Made by a program: the position numbers and the translations under genes. The notes below the pieces were generated by a model. That model saw only the letters and a program-made list of their open reading frames with translations. It searched no databases and had not been told where the DNA came from. Positions 11,131 through 22,330 of a stretch of 64,000 nt of DNA are shown one piece after another (position 1 is the stretch's first letter; the number at the start of each line of letters is the position of its first letter). The stretch covers positions 567,787,469 through 567,851,468 of the forward strand of contig VDFB02193867.1 in the NCBI GenBank assembly GCA_007258455.2, written 5' to 3'. The DNA comes from Sequoia sempervirens. Lineage: Eukaryota > Streptophyta > Pinopsida > Cupressales > Cupressaceae.

Positions 11131-11647
11131 AAAGGTATTCATTTATTTCATGGACATGGATTAGCTATACTAGAAGATACTAGAGTTTTATTTTCAAATA
11201 TTACTATTTAAAATGTTTTATTAATATATTGTTTTTATTTTTTGCAATAAACTTTTAAATGTTGATTATCTTTTTTTATAAATTTTTCTACCTTTTAAGT
11301 GGGTAACTTCTAACATCCACATTCCAAACTTGATTTATGATAGAAATGTATTATTGTCTTAAGTGACATTATAAATCTATTAACTTCAAGGTATTTATTT
11401 ACCTCGTGAACATGGATTTTGAGAAGCAATTCTAGAAAATACTAGAGTTTTATTTTCCTTGAAATTTTACTATTAAATATGTTTTACTAATATATTATTT
11501 TTACTATTTATAATAAACTTCTAAAGTTTATTATCTTTTTCATATATTTTTTTCTACCTTTCACATGGGTTCTAAAACTTTTACCATCCACATTCAAAAC
11601 TTGACCTTTAATAGAAATGCATTATTGTCTTAAGTGACGTTATATTC
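11131..11647 (+). repeat. Diverged ~257-bp tandem duplication
   Basis: Unit 1 (about 11131-11387) and unit 2 (about 11388-11647) share, in the same order, a start like AGGTATTCATTTATTTC, then ACTAGAGTTTTATTTTC, AATAAACTT, TCTACCTTT, CATCCACATTC and TTATTGTCTTAAGTGAC. It is old, with many substitutions and short indels. Confidence 0.75.
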
Positions 11648-12228
11648 TGTTAGAAATCAGTGTGCTCCTCGGAGCTCCTGATGCTGCGTTTTCTACTCCC
11701 GACTGCTCGTGAAGGAGCCTCCTCTTTTTCCGCAGTTTTTCACTTATGTACAATCGTACGGGTATCTCAGTTTTGGATTTTTCTCCTGGCAGTGGCGGTT
11801 AAGCAATGACTTTTATGGCAGCAATTTTTCACAGGCTTTTAATATTTTAAAGTCTATTTAATATGCTTTTTACCTTGACGTGAATGCAAGTTGCGTATGT
11901 CATTTATTTTTGTTGAAAATGTTTTTTTCACTTAAGGTGAATATTAAGTCATCATAAAGGTGTAATTAATGACATTTATTATTTTACCATTTTGTTTGTT
12001 GGAAAAGATTTCTCTGTAAGACTTGTTTTAATCTCTCTTAGTTGGGTTTTACGGTGAAATTAATTGTAATTAATGTACAAGCTGTAGTTGTACATTCTTC
12101 TCGAGTATTTTGCCTAGAAATTTTTATGAACAGTTTTGTATGATATTTTTACATAGAAGAAGAATGAATATATCTGGTTGAGAGTAGGAAAATATTTTTC
12201 AATTGTGTGTGCAGTTTCCTATTGTACA
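11648..12228 (+). other. Possible solo LTR, boundaries unproven
   Basis: The block starts TGTTAGAAATCAG with a GC-richer beginning and ends ...TCCTATTGTACA, giving TG...CA ends and an LTR-like tail. I find no matching 5-bp target duplication (TATTC before, TGTTT after) and no second copy in the window. Confidence 0.22.
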
Positions 12229-15200
12229 TGTTTTTAAGTTGATACTAAAAGATTACATATGTCTAGGTTATGATAATGAGTATATTATTTAAAATATTCT
12301 TTTTAGATAAATTGATTTGTAAAATTGTGTTAGAATTTTTATATGTAAAATAGGATGCTTTAGTATTGAGTTATCAATTTTTTTGTGACCTTAGGGTTGT
12401 TTAATATTTTTCATTGTGATATGAAATAGCTTATTTTTTAAATCTTATACAATTACACTTTTGTGCTTAAGACTCTTTGTCTAGCTCTAATGTCATGTTA
12501 TTTTCTAGGACTTGAATCTAGGACCTACCATGTACATATTATGTTGGTCTAGCATTGAATTGTTGATCATCTCTATGATTCATCTTTATTTCTTTTTCTT
12601 TATTATAATTTGAGTATGGCTCATTTCTCTCACAATTCCATATTATTTTTTGATAAGTTATTAATTATTATTATCTCACTTAACCCCAATAGCTAATTTT
12701 ATTTATCCATTGCCTTAGGACCAATTTGATCTTTTAGGTCCCTTTTGAGCCTAAAGTCATATGGTGCGATATTGTCTCAAAAAAAGGTTGCATGACTTGG
12801 TCAAGTCAATGGATTGGTTTTCACAACACAACTTTGACTAGGGACTAGGTTGCACAACCTACTAGGTCAACCTAATTCAAATTTTAAATCTCTCATTATT
12901 GACCAACCTTCCTAGATGATAACTAATATCATATCAACTTGCACATCGAGATATTTTAGTTTATAAACTAAGGACAAGTATTTTATAGGTAGATGTGGGT
13001 CATTAGAAGAGGATTTAAAAATCATTTATAATTGAAGAGATTACTATAAATTTGCAATCATAATATCACTAAAAAAGTTATTCAATTACACAACACTTCA
13101 AAACATTAGTTTTGAATCATTCAAGTACATCATATCCTAGACATGTTTACAAAATTATATCAACCTATTAGGGACTTTATAAAATAATATATGGTATTAA
13201 AAAATTATCATCAACACACCCCCACTATATTTCTCAATATAACTCATTATCAGATTAAAAAATATATTGTACATTCTAAATTTGGCTTACCACTATTATG
13301 CATAAGTCGTAAAAATCCACATACACATCAAACTAAGTTTCTAATGGATCACTCTTACTCACATGGTAAAATCAAGTGGACTAGTAGAGAATCCAAGGAC
13401 TACTTTCCCTATGTAGAAGAAGTTCCCTATGGATAGCAACAATATTAATTTGTCTTGTGATCAATTATATAGGGTTCTTCTCTTTGGGAGAGACAATATT
13501 CATATGGATGATTTTTTATTCTTATTTTTCTAATATTTAAATGTGCATTAATGAAAATATTTAATGAAAATTTATATAAGAAATTTGTTAAGAAATGGTT
13601 ATATTTATCTTAACAATTAAGTGTGAGGATGCAAAATGTACAAGGAAAGTACATGTGCATGCAAATAATTTTTAAATGAATTAATTTCCTTATTTACTTT
13701 GAATGCTTATGTTGAATTTTTTAGAATGATGCTTTTTGGTTTTTGATTTTAATGTTTATATTTTGATAAAAGTGTATCCTTTAGTTGATGGTGATGAGCC
13801 CTAGCATTGCCTCGTTTGATGATCTTTTCCCCTATTTTCATTTTCCTTTCCAAATATTTTACATCATTTAATAAATTTTTTAATTTATATTGTGATCAAA
13901 AGTATTCATTTTAAATGTATGTTTTTTAATTAAATGGTTCTATATCAAATTAGTTATTTTCATAATAATATAGTATTTCCTATCTTAGTCATCATAATTG
14001 GCATGCTCATGAGTATTTGAAGGATAGAAAAATGGATTTTAATGGATCCAAACAATACCTATAACAACCAAGGTTTGCAACCTACAACCATGACTATAAC
14101 ATGCCTGTGATTGTGATGGAATATTCCATGTAGCCATGATAGTAGTCTTCATCTCTTTGAAACACTTCCTTCCATGATTGGGTCTTTTTCTCATTGTTAT
14201 TGGCTCCTAAAGAGCCCATTTCACCATACATTAGATATTTAAAGAATCCTCCCATGACTCATAGGTTGGTAGCAAAACCAACTAAGATGCCACTATAATT
14301 TCCTAATCCAAAAGAATAATATAAATTTATTTCTTTACCTTTCACAAACACTTATTATTTGAATAACTACATTGTCATCCCTAGCAACTCAAATATTAGA
14401 TAACTAAAGTTAAAATTACTAAATTTATGTATTAAAAATATTATTACATTTCAAAACAGAAAATAACAAAAATAATTTCTAATCTTCTTGTTATAATGAA
14501 CTACAAATAATAAGGGTAAATTGGAATCTCTATCTTATTACTAGATAGAATTTTAAAATACATAGAAAATATACTATAGCCTGATTAGACGTAACATCAA
14601 TAAACTATCATGAGAATATCCATGGAAAACAACAAACAACTTCAATACAATACAACTAAATCTATGAACAAGGAATCTTTGATGTGACCTCTAAGTGACA
14701 TCATCCTCCAACCGAAGGGGTGACATCACCTAACCTTTGAAATCAAAAGGATTTCATCCTATGATCTATGATAGATCTACGATTTTTCATCCTTATATCC
14801 ACATGTTTGAACACAAGTCAAAATAAATTAGGAAAATAATTTGATTAAGTGAAGATAATTCCCCTTAAATGGATGCTTCACCCTTTTATATCCATCATAA
14901 CAATAATGGGTTGGCCAAAACATAAATCCACAACTCTAGATTCAAACAATGATTATGGGTGGAAAAAGTCCCACTTTTGAAAGTTATGATGCCAAAACTA
15001 ACCATTAATGGCATTATGACACTTGATGGGACATTATGAAGATAAAAATAAAGAAAAGAATATTAACAGTTAAAAATCATAAATACCACAAGACATATCA
15101 TAAGTCTGGACAATAGGGGTTGAACAATGAGTGTGCTAATAAAGACAAGTATGAAATTCTAATGAGTACAAAAGAAGAGTGAGGTGAGAATGGAAGGAAT

Positions 15201-15419
15201 GATAAAATGAAGAAGTCAAAAAGTTGGATGAGGACCAAAGATAGGTTGGAGTTAGATGGGATAGCATGTCGACTAAGACAGTTATGAAATCAGAATGTAG
15301 AGGTTGGTTGGTTGTTGCATAGGCGGGTAGCAATGTAAAAAGAGTCCAGACTATTGAACAGTTGATATGAGGTTATCCATGGTCTTACCTGGGTGTGTTA
15401 GAAGTGCATTGCTTTCATA
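12229..15419. other. Intergenic, no gene seen
   Basis: AT-rich sequence. Open frames here (for example 13191-13436 plus, 15136-15333 minus) show no recognisable motifs and no codon bias. I see no LTR pair, inverted ends or RNA gene. Confidence 0.55.
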
Positions 15420-15421
15420 TA

Positions 15422-15817
15422 GGGGAGAGGGGTCATTTGTCGTGCAGGGTCCAACAGTCGTGCACTCAATTGTGATTATAATACCCAATAGTTGTTTATA
15501 TAATGCCCAATAGTTGTAATTTGACTACCCATAATTAAACAAAATGTATTCCTTTCATCTAAAAAACAACTAATCATGTGATGCCACATGAGCGCTCAAC
15601 TACTAATGATGTGAATGCACGAGTATTGGTCTCACTTATATTTTGGGCCTTTTTGGAAACCTTGACAAAAAACATGTTGATGCGGCCCTGAAACCTTAGT
15701 TATAAGCAGGGGACTTGCCAAGTAAGCTGCTGTAAAAAATTGGGAGTGATTTGAAATTTCAATGTAAGATAATTAGAAGCACGAAGTTAGGGTACACGAC
15801 TGTTGGCCCCTCTCCCC
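15422..15817. mobile_element. MITE-like DNA element with TA target duplication
   Basis: The ends are inverted: left GGGGAGAGGGG and CCAACAGTCGTG, right (read on the minus strand) the same two blocks. TA flanks both sides (15420-15421 and 15818-15819). The 396-bp interior has no coding region, as expected of a MITE moved by a transposase from elsewhere. The left end has 18 extra bases between the two blocks, containing GTCGTGCA, which is also present just inside the left end, so the left end appears partly duplicated. TA target duplication would fit Tc1/mariner-type elements, but the family is not established. Confidence 0.72.
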
Positions 15818-16025
15818 TAGTGGGCATCCACCGCCACGACAGTCATGAGGTGGTCAACAATTTTGAAGTATGAATGAAGAATGATATAGTTTATGATCCC
15901 CCATTACTGCAAAACCCCCTAGTGTTTGGATTCATAATTCATTAAAATTAAATAATCTCTACAAAATTTCTATAACGTCAGGTATACTTTAAGAAAAGAA
16001 TTTTTCATTGATTGTGGATGCGTTG

Positions 16026-16304
16026 GAATGGTGTTATTATTTACATTTGATGCTTACTATCCACATGTTGACCTAAGCCTACCTAGGCATGACATTTATT
16101 GTGTAGGTTAAATATCTCCTGATATTTTGCCTTGCTAGATATTTGCTAGATATTTTCTAGATATTTCCCTCATACTAAGATATTTCTCATTCTTGGATAT
16201 TTCTCCTTTATAAGGAGACCCTTGACTATCTAATTTACTTATGAGGAGGAGCTTATGCATTATCTGTGCTTGTTTTCTATCATTGTGATCTGTAGGTTCT
16301 TTCA
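16026..16304 (+). repeat. 5' LTR of the gag-only element
   Basis: It matches 19400-19670 from GGTGTT onward, with an extra TATTAT and a changed first few bases. The start is either 16026 (by target-duplication alignment) or 16029 (TGGTG). A promoter-like block TCTCCTT-TAT-AAGGAGA (16202-16218) is a perfect 7-bp dyad around a TATA-like centre and is also present in the 3' LTR. Confidence 0.85.
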
Positions 16305-16317
16305 TGGTATCAAAGCC
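16305..16317 (+). promoter_or_regulatory. Primer-binding site (gag-only element)
   Basis: TGGTATCAAAGCC follows the LTR end. It is close to the initiator-methionine tRNA site used by plant copia elements. Confidence 0.8.
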
Positions 16318-18129
16318 TTTCTTAGATAGATCAAGTCAGGAGCACGATTATGTGTTGAGATGAAAATGTTTTTCCTGTCAAGGGATGAACTTCACTATTT
16401 TTGGGGTTCGATTCAGTCCACAGACCCATAAGAGACGCAACACGCATTAGCCTCACGTTAATGCATTTTGGGAGAATGGTGCAAAGACATGTTTGTATGC
16501 TATGTTTCACCTGTTTAAAGGCGCGATAGAGGAGGCGTGACCTACAATGCTGGTTGTTTGTTGCATGATTTTGAGGGAAACCTGAGGTGGAGGTGCGGTT
16601 TATTCTAAGATAGAGAACCACCCCTGTTCCTGTCACATAAGGAGACCACTCTCCCCCCTTCAAATCTTTTCTCCTCACGTGGTCATTTGGAGGTTGCTCT
16701 ATCTTCCCATTAAAGGCTGTGTGGTCATTTGGAGGGTGCGTTTCACCCCTCCATATCTTCATTGTGCAAAGGATGATTTCATATTCCTGAAGAGGCTGCG
16801 ATTCAATCCCCACGAGTTGGTGTTGGGAGGGTGTTGGGTGATTTCTACCTTTTTCTCTGTTGCCACGACTTATGTAGGTCGAAATCCCTGTGTATTAGGC
16901 AAAAGGGAGGTACAATTTTTAGCTTGTGAGGCACAATTTTCCTGTCTCAGGCATGCAGATCTCCTCTCTTGTAGTGATTTAACACATCTGGAGTCCCTCA
17001 ATGAGTGTGAGTTACATTTTGTAGGAAAATTTTGCCTTTTTGGAGGAAAGAAGTTTCCTTGAGGGTGCGGTTTATTCTAAATCAGAGAACCCCTATTCCT
17101 AGCACGTGAGGAGACCCCTATTCGTGGAGGGCATGATTTATTCTCCTTGACTGGAAAGTGTGTTTTTCTTGTGAATGCGCCAATGAAATTATGGGATAGC
17201 TAAGTCATTGGAGAGACTTTGAAGGGTAGAGAGACGTCACAGGAGCCAGGCAGAGAGGAGATAGTGTTGAGTGGAAGCCTGCTTCAAACATTCACAATCT
17301 AAACTCTTGTCATATTGTTGTCACTGCTGAAGCCTACATCTCCCCCCTTTCCAATAGACTACATGATTTATTCTGCCCCCTTGGTGAGAATCTGTTGAAG
17401 GTTGTGCGCACTCAGCCTTTGAAGGCATAATTTGACCCATATGCATGATAAGATTTGGATTTCCATCTAAAGACTTTAGCTTGGACACTATGAGGGTTTT
17501 GTAAACTAATTAAATCTACTCAAAGGCATGAAACAACTTCTCAAAGGTGTGGCCTATTCTTGTTTTAGGGTGGATTTTTTACCTGAGGGCAACACTATCA
17601 CAAAATAGAGGCACGTTTTTTTGCTTTTGCAGGTCGATTTGTTTTCTGGTTGTGTTTGACCTACTCTTGCAACTTGCTCACTCATGCTTTGGCTCATCCT
17701 CCCTTTCAGTATGTGGATAGAAGTCAAATTTCACAGAGGAGGAATCCTTATTCATTATCCACAAATCCTAATTTGCTGATCTCAACATTTTTTCCACAGA
17801 GTTTATTGTTTTCCCTTCTTCATTATGAAACTTTGCATAAAAAATTTCTCATAAATTTGGAAATTTTTTAATGAGGCAAAGTCTTTTGTAATAGGGTGAA
17901 ATCTTCAAAGTGCAATAAATTTTGCAACGTAACTCAAATTTGTGTTCCATTTTTTTTGCAAAAGGGCATCTCTTTTTTTCACCATGACTTCAAAGAGCAC
18001 AACATAGCACTCATCTTATAAAGTTCCCATTTGTGTCTTTTTTGGGTCAATTACAAGTACTCCTTCTATACAGTGGCAAATTGGGGGGAAAAGAGATAAT
18101 CATAGGGAGTTGTTGACACATTTCTAATC
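16318..18129 (+). other. Long untranslated leader with an internal direct repeat
   Basis: About 1.8 kb lies between the primer-binding site and gag. A block of about 57 bp beginning GAGGTGCGGTTTATTCTAA (from 16590) recurs at 17061-17115 as GAGGGTGCGGTTTATTCTAA, both followed by AGAGAAC and GGAGACC. The phrase GGTCATTTGGAGG also occurs twice (about 16680 and 16728). Open frames in this leader have no known motif. Confidence 0.7.
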
Positions 18130-19158
18130 ATGGGATATAAAACTCATTCCTCTGTAATCAAGCTAAACAAGGGAAACTATAAGTCTTGGTGTGAAGGAAT
18201 CCTAAAACATCTTAGGTATCACTATCTTATGTCCCATTTGTATGGACTTATCCCTGAACCTGATAATCAATTTCAGAAGGATAAATGGATCAATCAAAAT
18301 GATCATATTGTTGGATTAATCAACTTACATATACCACATGACACTTTGATTGTAATCATGGATATTGTGGGTCCACATGCTTTATGGATCAAACTTTGGG
18401 AGATGTATAGAGACTCAAATTTTTCTCCATTCCCACATGATCTTGCAATGATCACAAATGATATCCCACATCATGAAGAATGTCATGTTGACATATTGGA
18501 AGTCTTCATTCCACCTCCTACTGTTGCTTCATCAGTTTTTAGAGTTGTTTCTTCAAGAGCTTCCAACACTTCTTTGCAACAAGATATTAGTCTTCCTAGC
18601 ATTGTTGATTGGGATGCATATCTACCCAACATTTCATGTCTTTTTGTAGAGTCTCGCATTGCTGACATGGAAGCACACATTGAGGACATCAGTCTTCTTT
18701 TTGATGACAACTCCAATAAAGTTGCATCAGCCTTGTATTCTTCAAATATGATTGCTCTTCCTTCACCTACATCGACTTCTATAGTGACAGTATTAGATTT
18801 TTATGGTTCCAGTTATTCCCATACATCTATGGTTCTTGTGGTCCCTGTTGCAAAATCTTCTATGATACTTGATTCATTCCATCAGTATTCATCACATGTC
18901 AGCATTGGCTTGGAGATTCTTGAACAACATTCAAAGACATCATGGGAACCATCATCATCATTCTTGGATAAATTTCAACTCTATTCAAGATCATACATAC
19001 ATCTTCTCACATGGGAAGATATCCTGCATCTTCAGTTGGTTTCATTTCTTCCCAAGGGAAGGAACATTGTGACATGTTCTTGGATCTACATCTGCATCCT
19101 ATATTCACTATCCAACTTTAATGTAGCAGGAAATGTATTATGGGGGGTGGTCTCATAG
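18130..19158 (+). CDS. Gag-like protein of the non-autonomous copia element
   Basis: This 342-residue uninterrupted ORF is the likely structural (capsid) protein. Residues about 10-100 match the pattern of plant copia gag (DUF4219/UBN2 type): LNKGNYKSWCEGILKHL, then a W about 30 residues on, a segment with INLHIPHDTL, and ALWIKLWEMY. After residue 110 the sequence becomes rich in Ser, His, Ile and Leu and matches nothing I know. There is no zinc knuckle and no protease. ATG 18130 is the natural start because it precedes the conserved block by 8 residues. An open frame of this length in an old-looking element suggests recent activity or selection on gag, but chance cannot be excluded. Confidence 0.7.
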   Translation: MGYKTHSSVIKLNKGNYKSWCEGILKHLRYHYLMSHLYGLIPEPDNQFQKDKWINQNDHIVGLINLHIPHDTLIVIMDIVGPHALWIKLWEMYRDSNFSPFPHDLAMITNDIPHHEECHVDILEVFIPPPTVASSVFRVVSSRASNTSLQQDISLPSIVDWDAYLPNISCLFVESRIADMEAHIEDISLLFDDNSNKVASALYSSNMIALPSPTSTSIVTVLDFYGSSYSHTSMVLVVPVAKSSMILDSFHQYSSHVSIGLEILEQHSKTSWEPSSSFLDKFQLYSRSYIHLLTWEDILHLQLVSFLPKGRNIVTCSWIYICILYSLSNFNVAGNVLWGVVS

Positions 19159-19390
19159 ACCTTATATTATTTTCTCTCTTATGGAGGAAATCATATATTG
19201 TACTTAGTGAAATAAGTAGTACTTCTTCATGTGTATAATTTTCATGCATCTTTTCTCTCTTTTGGAGGGTACTTTTTTCCCACAGGGTCTTCTATTTTTC
19301 TCTGCTTCATGAGAGATTACTTTGTGCATGGGTACCTAACCAGGCTAGTAGCCAGGACCCATTTTATCCATGCCCACCTAAGTTATTCTT

Positions 19391-19399
19391 AAGGGGGGG
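19391..19399 (+). promoter_or_regulatory. Polypurine tract (gag-only element)
   Basis: AAGGGGGGG immediately precedes the 3' LTR start TGTCGGTG. Confidence 0.85.
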
Positions 19400-19670
19400 T
19401 GTCGGTGTTTACATTTAATGCTTACTATCCACATGTTGACCTAAGCCTACTTAGGCATGGCATTTATTGTGTAGGTTAAATATCTCCTGATATTTTTCCT
19501 TGCTAGATATTTGCTAGCTATTTTCTAGATATTCTCTTCATACTAAGATATTTCTCATTCTTGGATATTTCTCCTTTATAAGGAGACCCTTGACTATCTA
19601 ATACTTATGAGGAGGAGCTTATGCATTATCTGTGCTTGTTTTCTATCTTTGTGATCTATAGGTTCTTTTA
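19400..19670 (+). repeat. 3' LTR of the gag-only element
   Basis: Begins TGTCGGTGTTTACATTTAA and ends ...GGTTCTTTTA. It has the same CTCCTTTATAAGGAG promoter-like dyad as the 5' copy (near 19570-19585). Confidence 0.88.
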
Positions 19671-19675
19671 GGTTG

Positions 19676-20547
19676 GTAGAGCTCCTATTCAAATGGCATT
19701 AGCCACCACATCTTCCACCTTTGCATTCCACTATTCACCCGCATAACATGTCCAAAATGAAAATTAAATTGAAATTCGCAATCGGGAGTCAGTATTGTTC
19801 GCATTTACTATAACAATAAGTTCGTCGCTTTTTTAAAATAGGTAGTAAAGCCAATTTTGAATTATAGATTCTTTAATTTTATTTTTAAAAATATTTTAAA
19901 TCATAACATTTTTATGAATAATTTTATTTATATTGATTTATAAAAAATATTATATAATAATACACATTTTAAAAACATGTGTGAAAAAGCTTCACAACCT
20001 AAAAATTTTAAATAAGACAAATTTTTAGACAAAATAATATAAAAATGACCAAACCATTATATAGTAAGAGTTTTTCTAGCAAGAGGAGACTGTGGGGATC
20101 TTTGTTTAAGAGATTCCCCCATCCATTCAAGTATTTTATCTACTAGCATACATATATTAAATATTAATATATGTAAAATATGCTGAGTTATCTTTTCTCA
20201 AGGCACCTATTTTTCATCAACTTATTCAAAACAATAGTAAATTTCCCATATGCTATCACCATTTCAATCATTCAAATAATATATGAGAAAAATAAATCAG
20301 ACGAAAAGACTCAATAGTGAAATAAACACAAAAAAGACTCAATAGCACATTAGAGGTTAAACACAAACATGCTTAGTTGTCTTATGAGTTCCCTGTGAAA
20401 TTTGAATTGACTATTTTTAATTATAGTTTTATTTTCAATACATATGTCCAATTTATTCTTTAAACAAACATGATACAATTGTCAATTAAGATAAAATCAA
20501 ATATTAAATTTATGTATTTTCTTCACAAAGATACAAGATAAGGTAAT
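19676..20547. other. Intergenic, no gene seen
   Basis: AT-rich sequence with no coding region, inverted ends or LTR pair that I can support. Confidence 0.55.
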
Positions 20548-20714
20548 CAAACCCTAGTTTTTTTTTTTTTGATGAATAGGCTGGTATCTATATTAATTTA
20601 AATATAAACATACATATATTCACAAAAAAGGGTGGGTGGTAGAGAGGCATACCCCAAGAGTCACATGGGAAATGCCCAGAAAATTAACAGATAACATGGG
20701 CAAACCCTAGTTTT
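20548..20714 (-). mobile_element. 5'-truncated LINE (or SINE) tail with 14-bp target duplication
   Basis: CAAACCCTAGTTTT stands at both 20548-20561 and 20701-20714. Between them (20562-20700) is a short insert that begins with a poly-T run on the plus strand, so it is a polyadenylated retroposon inserted on the minus strand. The 139-bp body has no tRNA-like A and B boxes that I can see, which favours a LINE 3' end over a SINE. Confidence 0.75.
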
Positions 20715-21083
20715 GATTCTAGAGTGTATTAAAAAAATGTAACCTTGCCAAGTTCCAAACCAAATGAGCCCTAGCAAGTCCAACAAACTCAATTTGGGAG
20801 ACTTTCTGTCCCACTCAATAATAAAACAACCACAAATAAAAAATCAATAAACCTTACGACTCCTTGAATCTTTGTTTTGTTTTATTGCAATAACAGATTA
20901 TAACAATGCAATTGGTTTCAATAGAACTAAAGCCAAAATTATGATAGCTAAATTCAATTGAATCAAAAAATGTAAATCCAAACCTGTGAGAAATCCAACT
21001 CTAGGAGAATAAAGTCAAACCTGCAACCGTGAAGTTTTGAAATGGTTATGATTCAACAGCCTCTTTTAATAGAGGTCTTCATG
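20715..21083. other. Intergenic flank, no gene seen
   Basis: AT-rich host sequence. The last 25 bp (21064-21088, TTTTAATAGAGGTCTTCATG and on) recur at 34204-34228 and belong to a host tandem repeat split by the next two insertions. Confidence 0.6.
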
Positions 21084-21088
21084 AATTC

Positions 21089-22114
21089 TGTGGACCTTAA
21101 AATCTGCAAATGGTTAAATAACTAACATACACAAGCATTGTTAGTGTTAAAACAAAGAAAGATTTTAACATCCATATGAGATATCTAATCATGTTTTAAA
21201 ATGCTATCGAATAACAAGATAAATAAAAGCATACAAAGAAAAACATGAAATCTATCTATCCCATAGTGGATTGGTACTATTGTAGAAAATAGCCCTTTCC
21301 CAATCCTTGCTTAAGCTTGATGTTAAGATGCTATGAAGATGATGATAAGATGGGTAAGATTAGCTCTTAATTGAAGAGAGTAACCTTGCATGAGGATTGT
21401 GGATCAAGATGTGGAGTTGAAATGCTAAGATTGTGGAGTTGTGGAGAATTGTTGATGAATGAAGCTCTCCATTTATAGATTATTTTGATGAGAGATTGAC
21501 CAAATGGATGAATGTGGGACAAAGAATGGACCAATGATATGAGGACACTTGTCATCTTGTGAGTGGTTATGTATGTGCAAGATTTGGGAAATGTGCCCAA
21601 GAGGGGGAAATTTCAAATTTGAATTTGAGAGTTAATGCTTAGTTTGACCTTTGCGAGGGACATGTAAGAGACATTAATTGCTTTGTTGGATGTACATATC
21701 CACTTGATTTTGAATTCAAACTTGAGGGAATATTCCTCAAAGATGCCATGTTGAGTGAAAATGTTGATTTTATAAATGAATAAATTGATTTATTTGTGCA
21801 AGTGGGATTATCTAGAGGATGTGACATGCATTAGATTAGATTTAATTAGGATTAATTAGCTAGGATGATGATTAGGGGCTTTGACCCATTTGACTTAGAT
21901 ATAATTTGGATTTATTTAAATCAAAGAGGGATGGAATATGCATTTGGATATTTAATTAAATAAAGCTTTGTTTATTTAATTAAAGGTTGATGTGAGACAA
22001 GTTGATTTATTTAATTGTCCTGATTTACTTAGTGAATGGATTTGTTGCGTTTGATTTATTTAATGAGCGGATGAACATGAATTGGGTGCACAATGTTAAT
22101 TTCACGTGTCTACA
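21089..22114 (-). repeat. 3' LTR of family A element (sense minus)
   Basis: On the plus strand it runs from TGTGGACCTTAAAATC to ...CACGTGTCTACA. It differs from the right copy at about 11 of the first 165 positions, so the insertion is not recent. On the minus strand TCTATAAATGGAGAGCTTC (about 21460-21479) is a TATA-box-like promoter core, also present in the other copy. Confidence 0.93.
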
Positions 22115-22128
22115 TTTTTCCCCTCTTT
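22115..22128 (-). promoter_or_regulatory. Polypurine tract (family A, minus sense)
   Basis: The minus strand reads AAAGAGGGGAAAAA directly before the LTR start TGTAGACACG. It is the plus-strand priming site and fixes the element's direction. Confidence 0.88.
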
Positions 22129-22330
22129 GAAGCAATGTACTTGTTGCATTGGTTCAAAGAATAAACTTTCCGTGATCAAAATTCAAAAAAAAAATGATTT
22201 TTTGGATGCCCTAGTGGAAAGAAGTACACTGGTACATTGCCCCCTCAAGAGATCAAGTGAAAAGATTCAATTTGAGGGTCGATCTCACGATAAAGAGGTT
22301 CAAAATGGATGGTTATGATGAAATGATTTT

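Larger units (their letters stand above)
16026..19670 (+). mobile_element. Gag-only copia-type LTR element (TR-GAG-like)
   Basis: A 3.65-kb element with LTRs at both ends, a copia-type primer-binding site after the 5' LTR and a polypurine tract before the 3' LTR. Its only long ORF is gag-like (18130-19158). No protease, integrase, reverse transcriptase or RNase H motif is visible, so it depends on another element. Target duplications are imperfect: CGTTG (16021-16025) against GGTTG (19671-19675), and the first bases of the 5' LTR are mutated relative to the 3' LTR. The layout matches the published class of terminal-repeat retrotransposons with a GAG domain. Confidence 0.85.

Noticed and set aside
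13191..13436. 81-codon plus ORF
   Set aside because: No recognisable motif or context; A/T-rich surroundings make chance frames of this size likely.
18483..18716. Minus ORF inside the gag-like ORF of the gag-only element
   Set aside because: Antisense shadow of the plus-strand gag frame.
20548..20560. AAACCCTAG read as plant telomere repeat (TTTAGGG)
   Set aside because: It is a single unit, part of the 14-bp target duplication, with no array.
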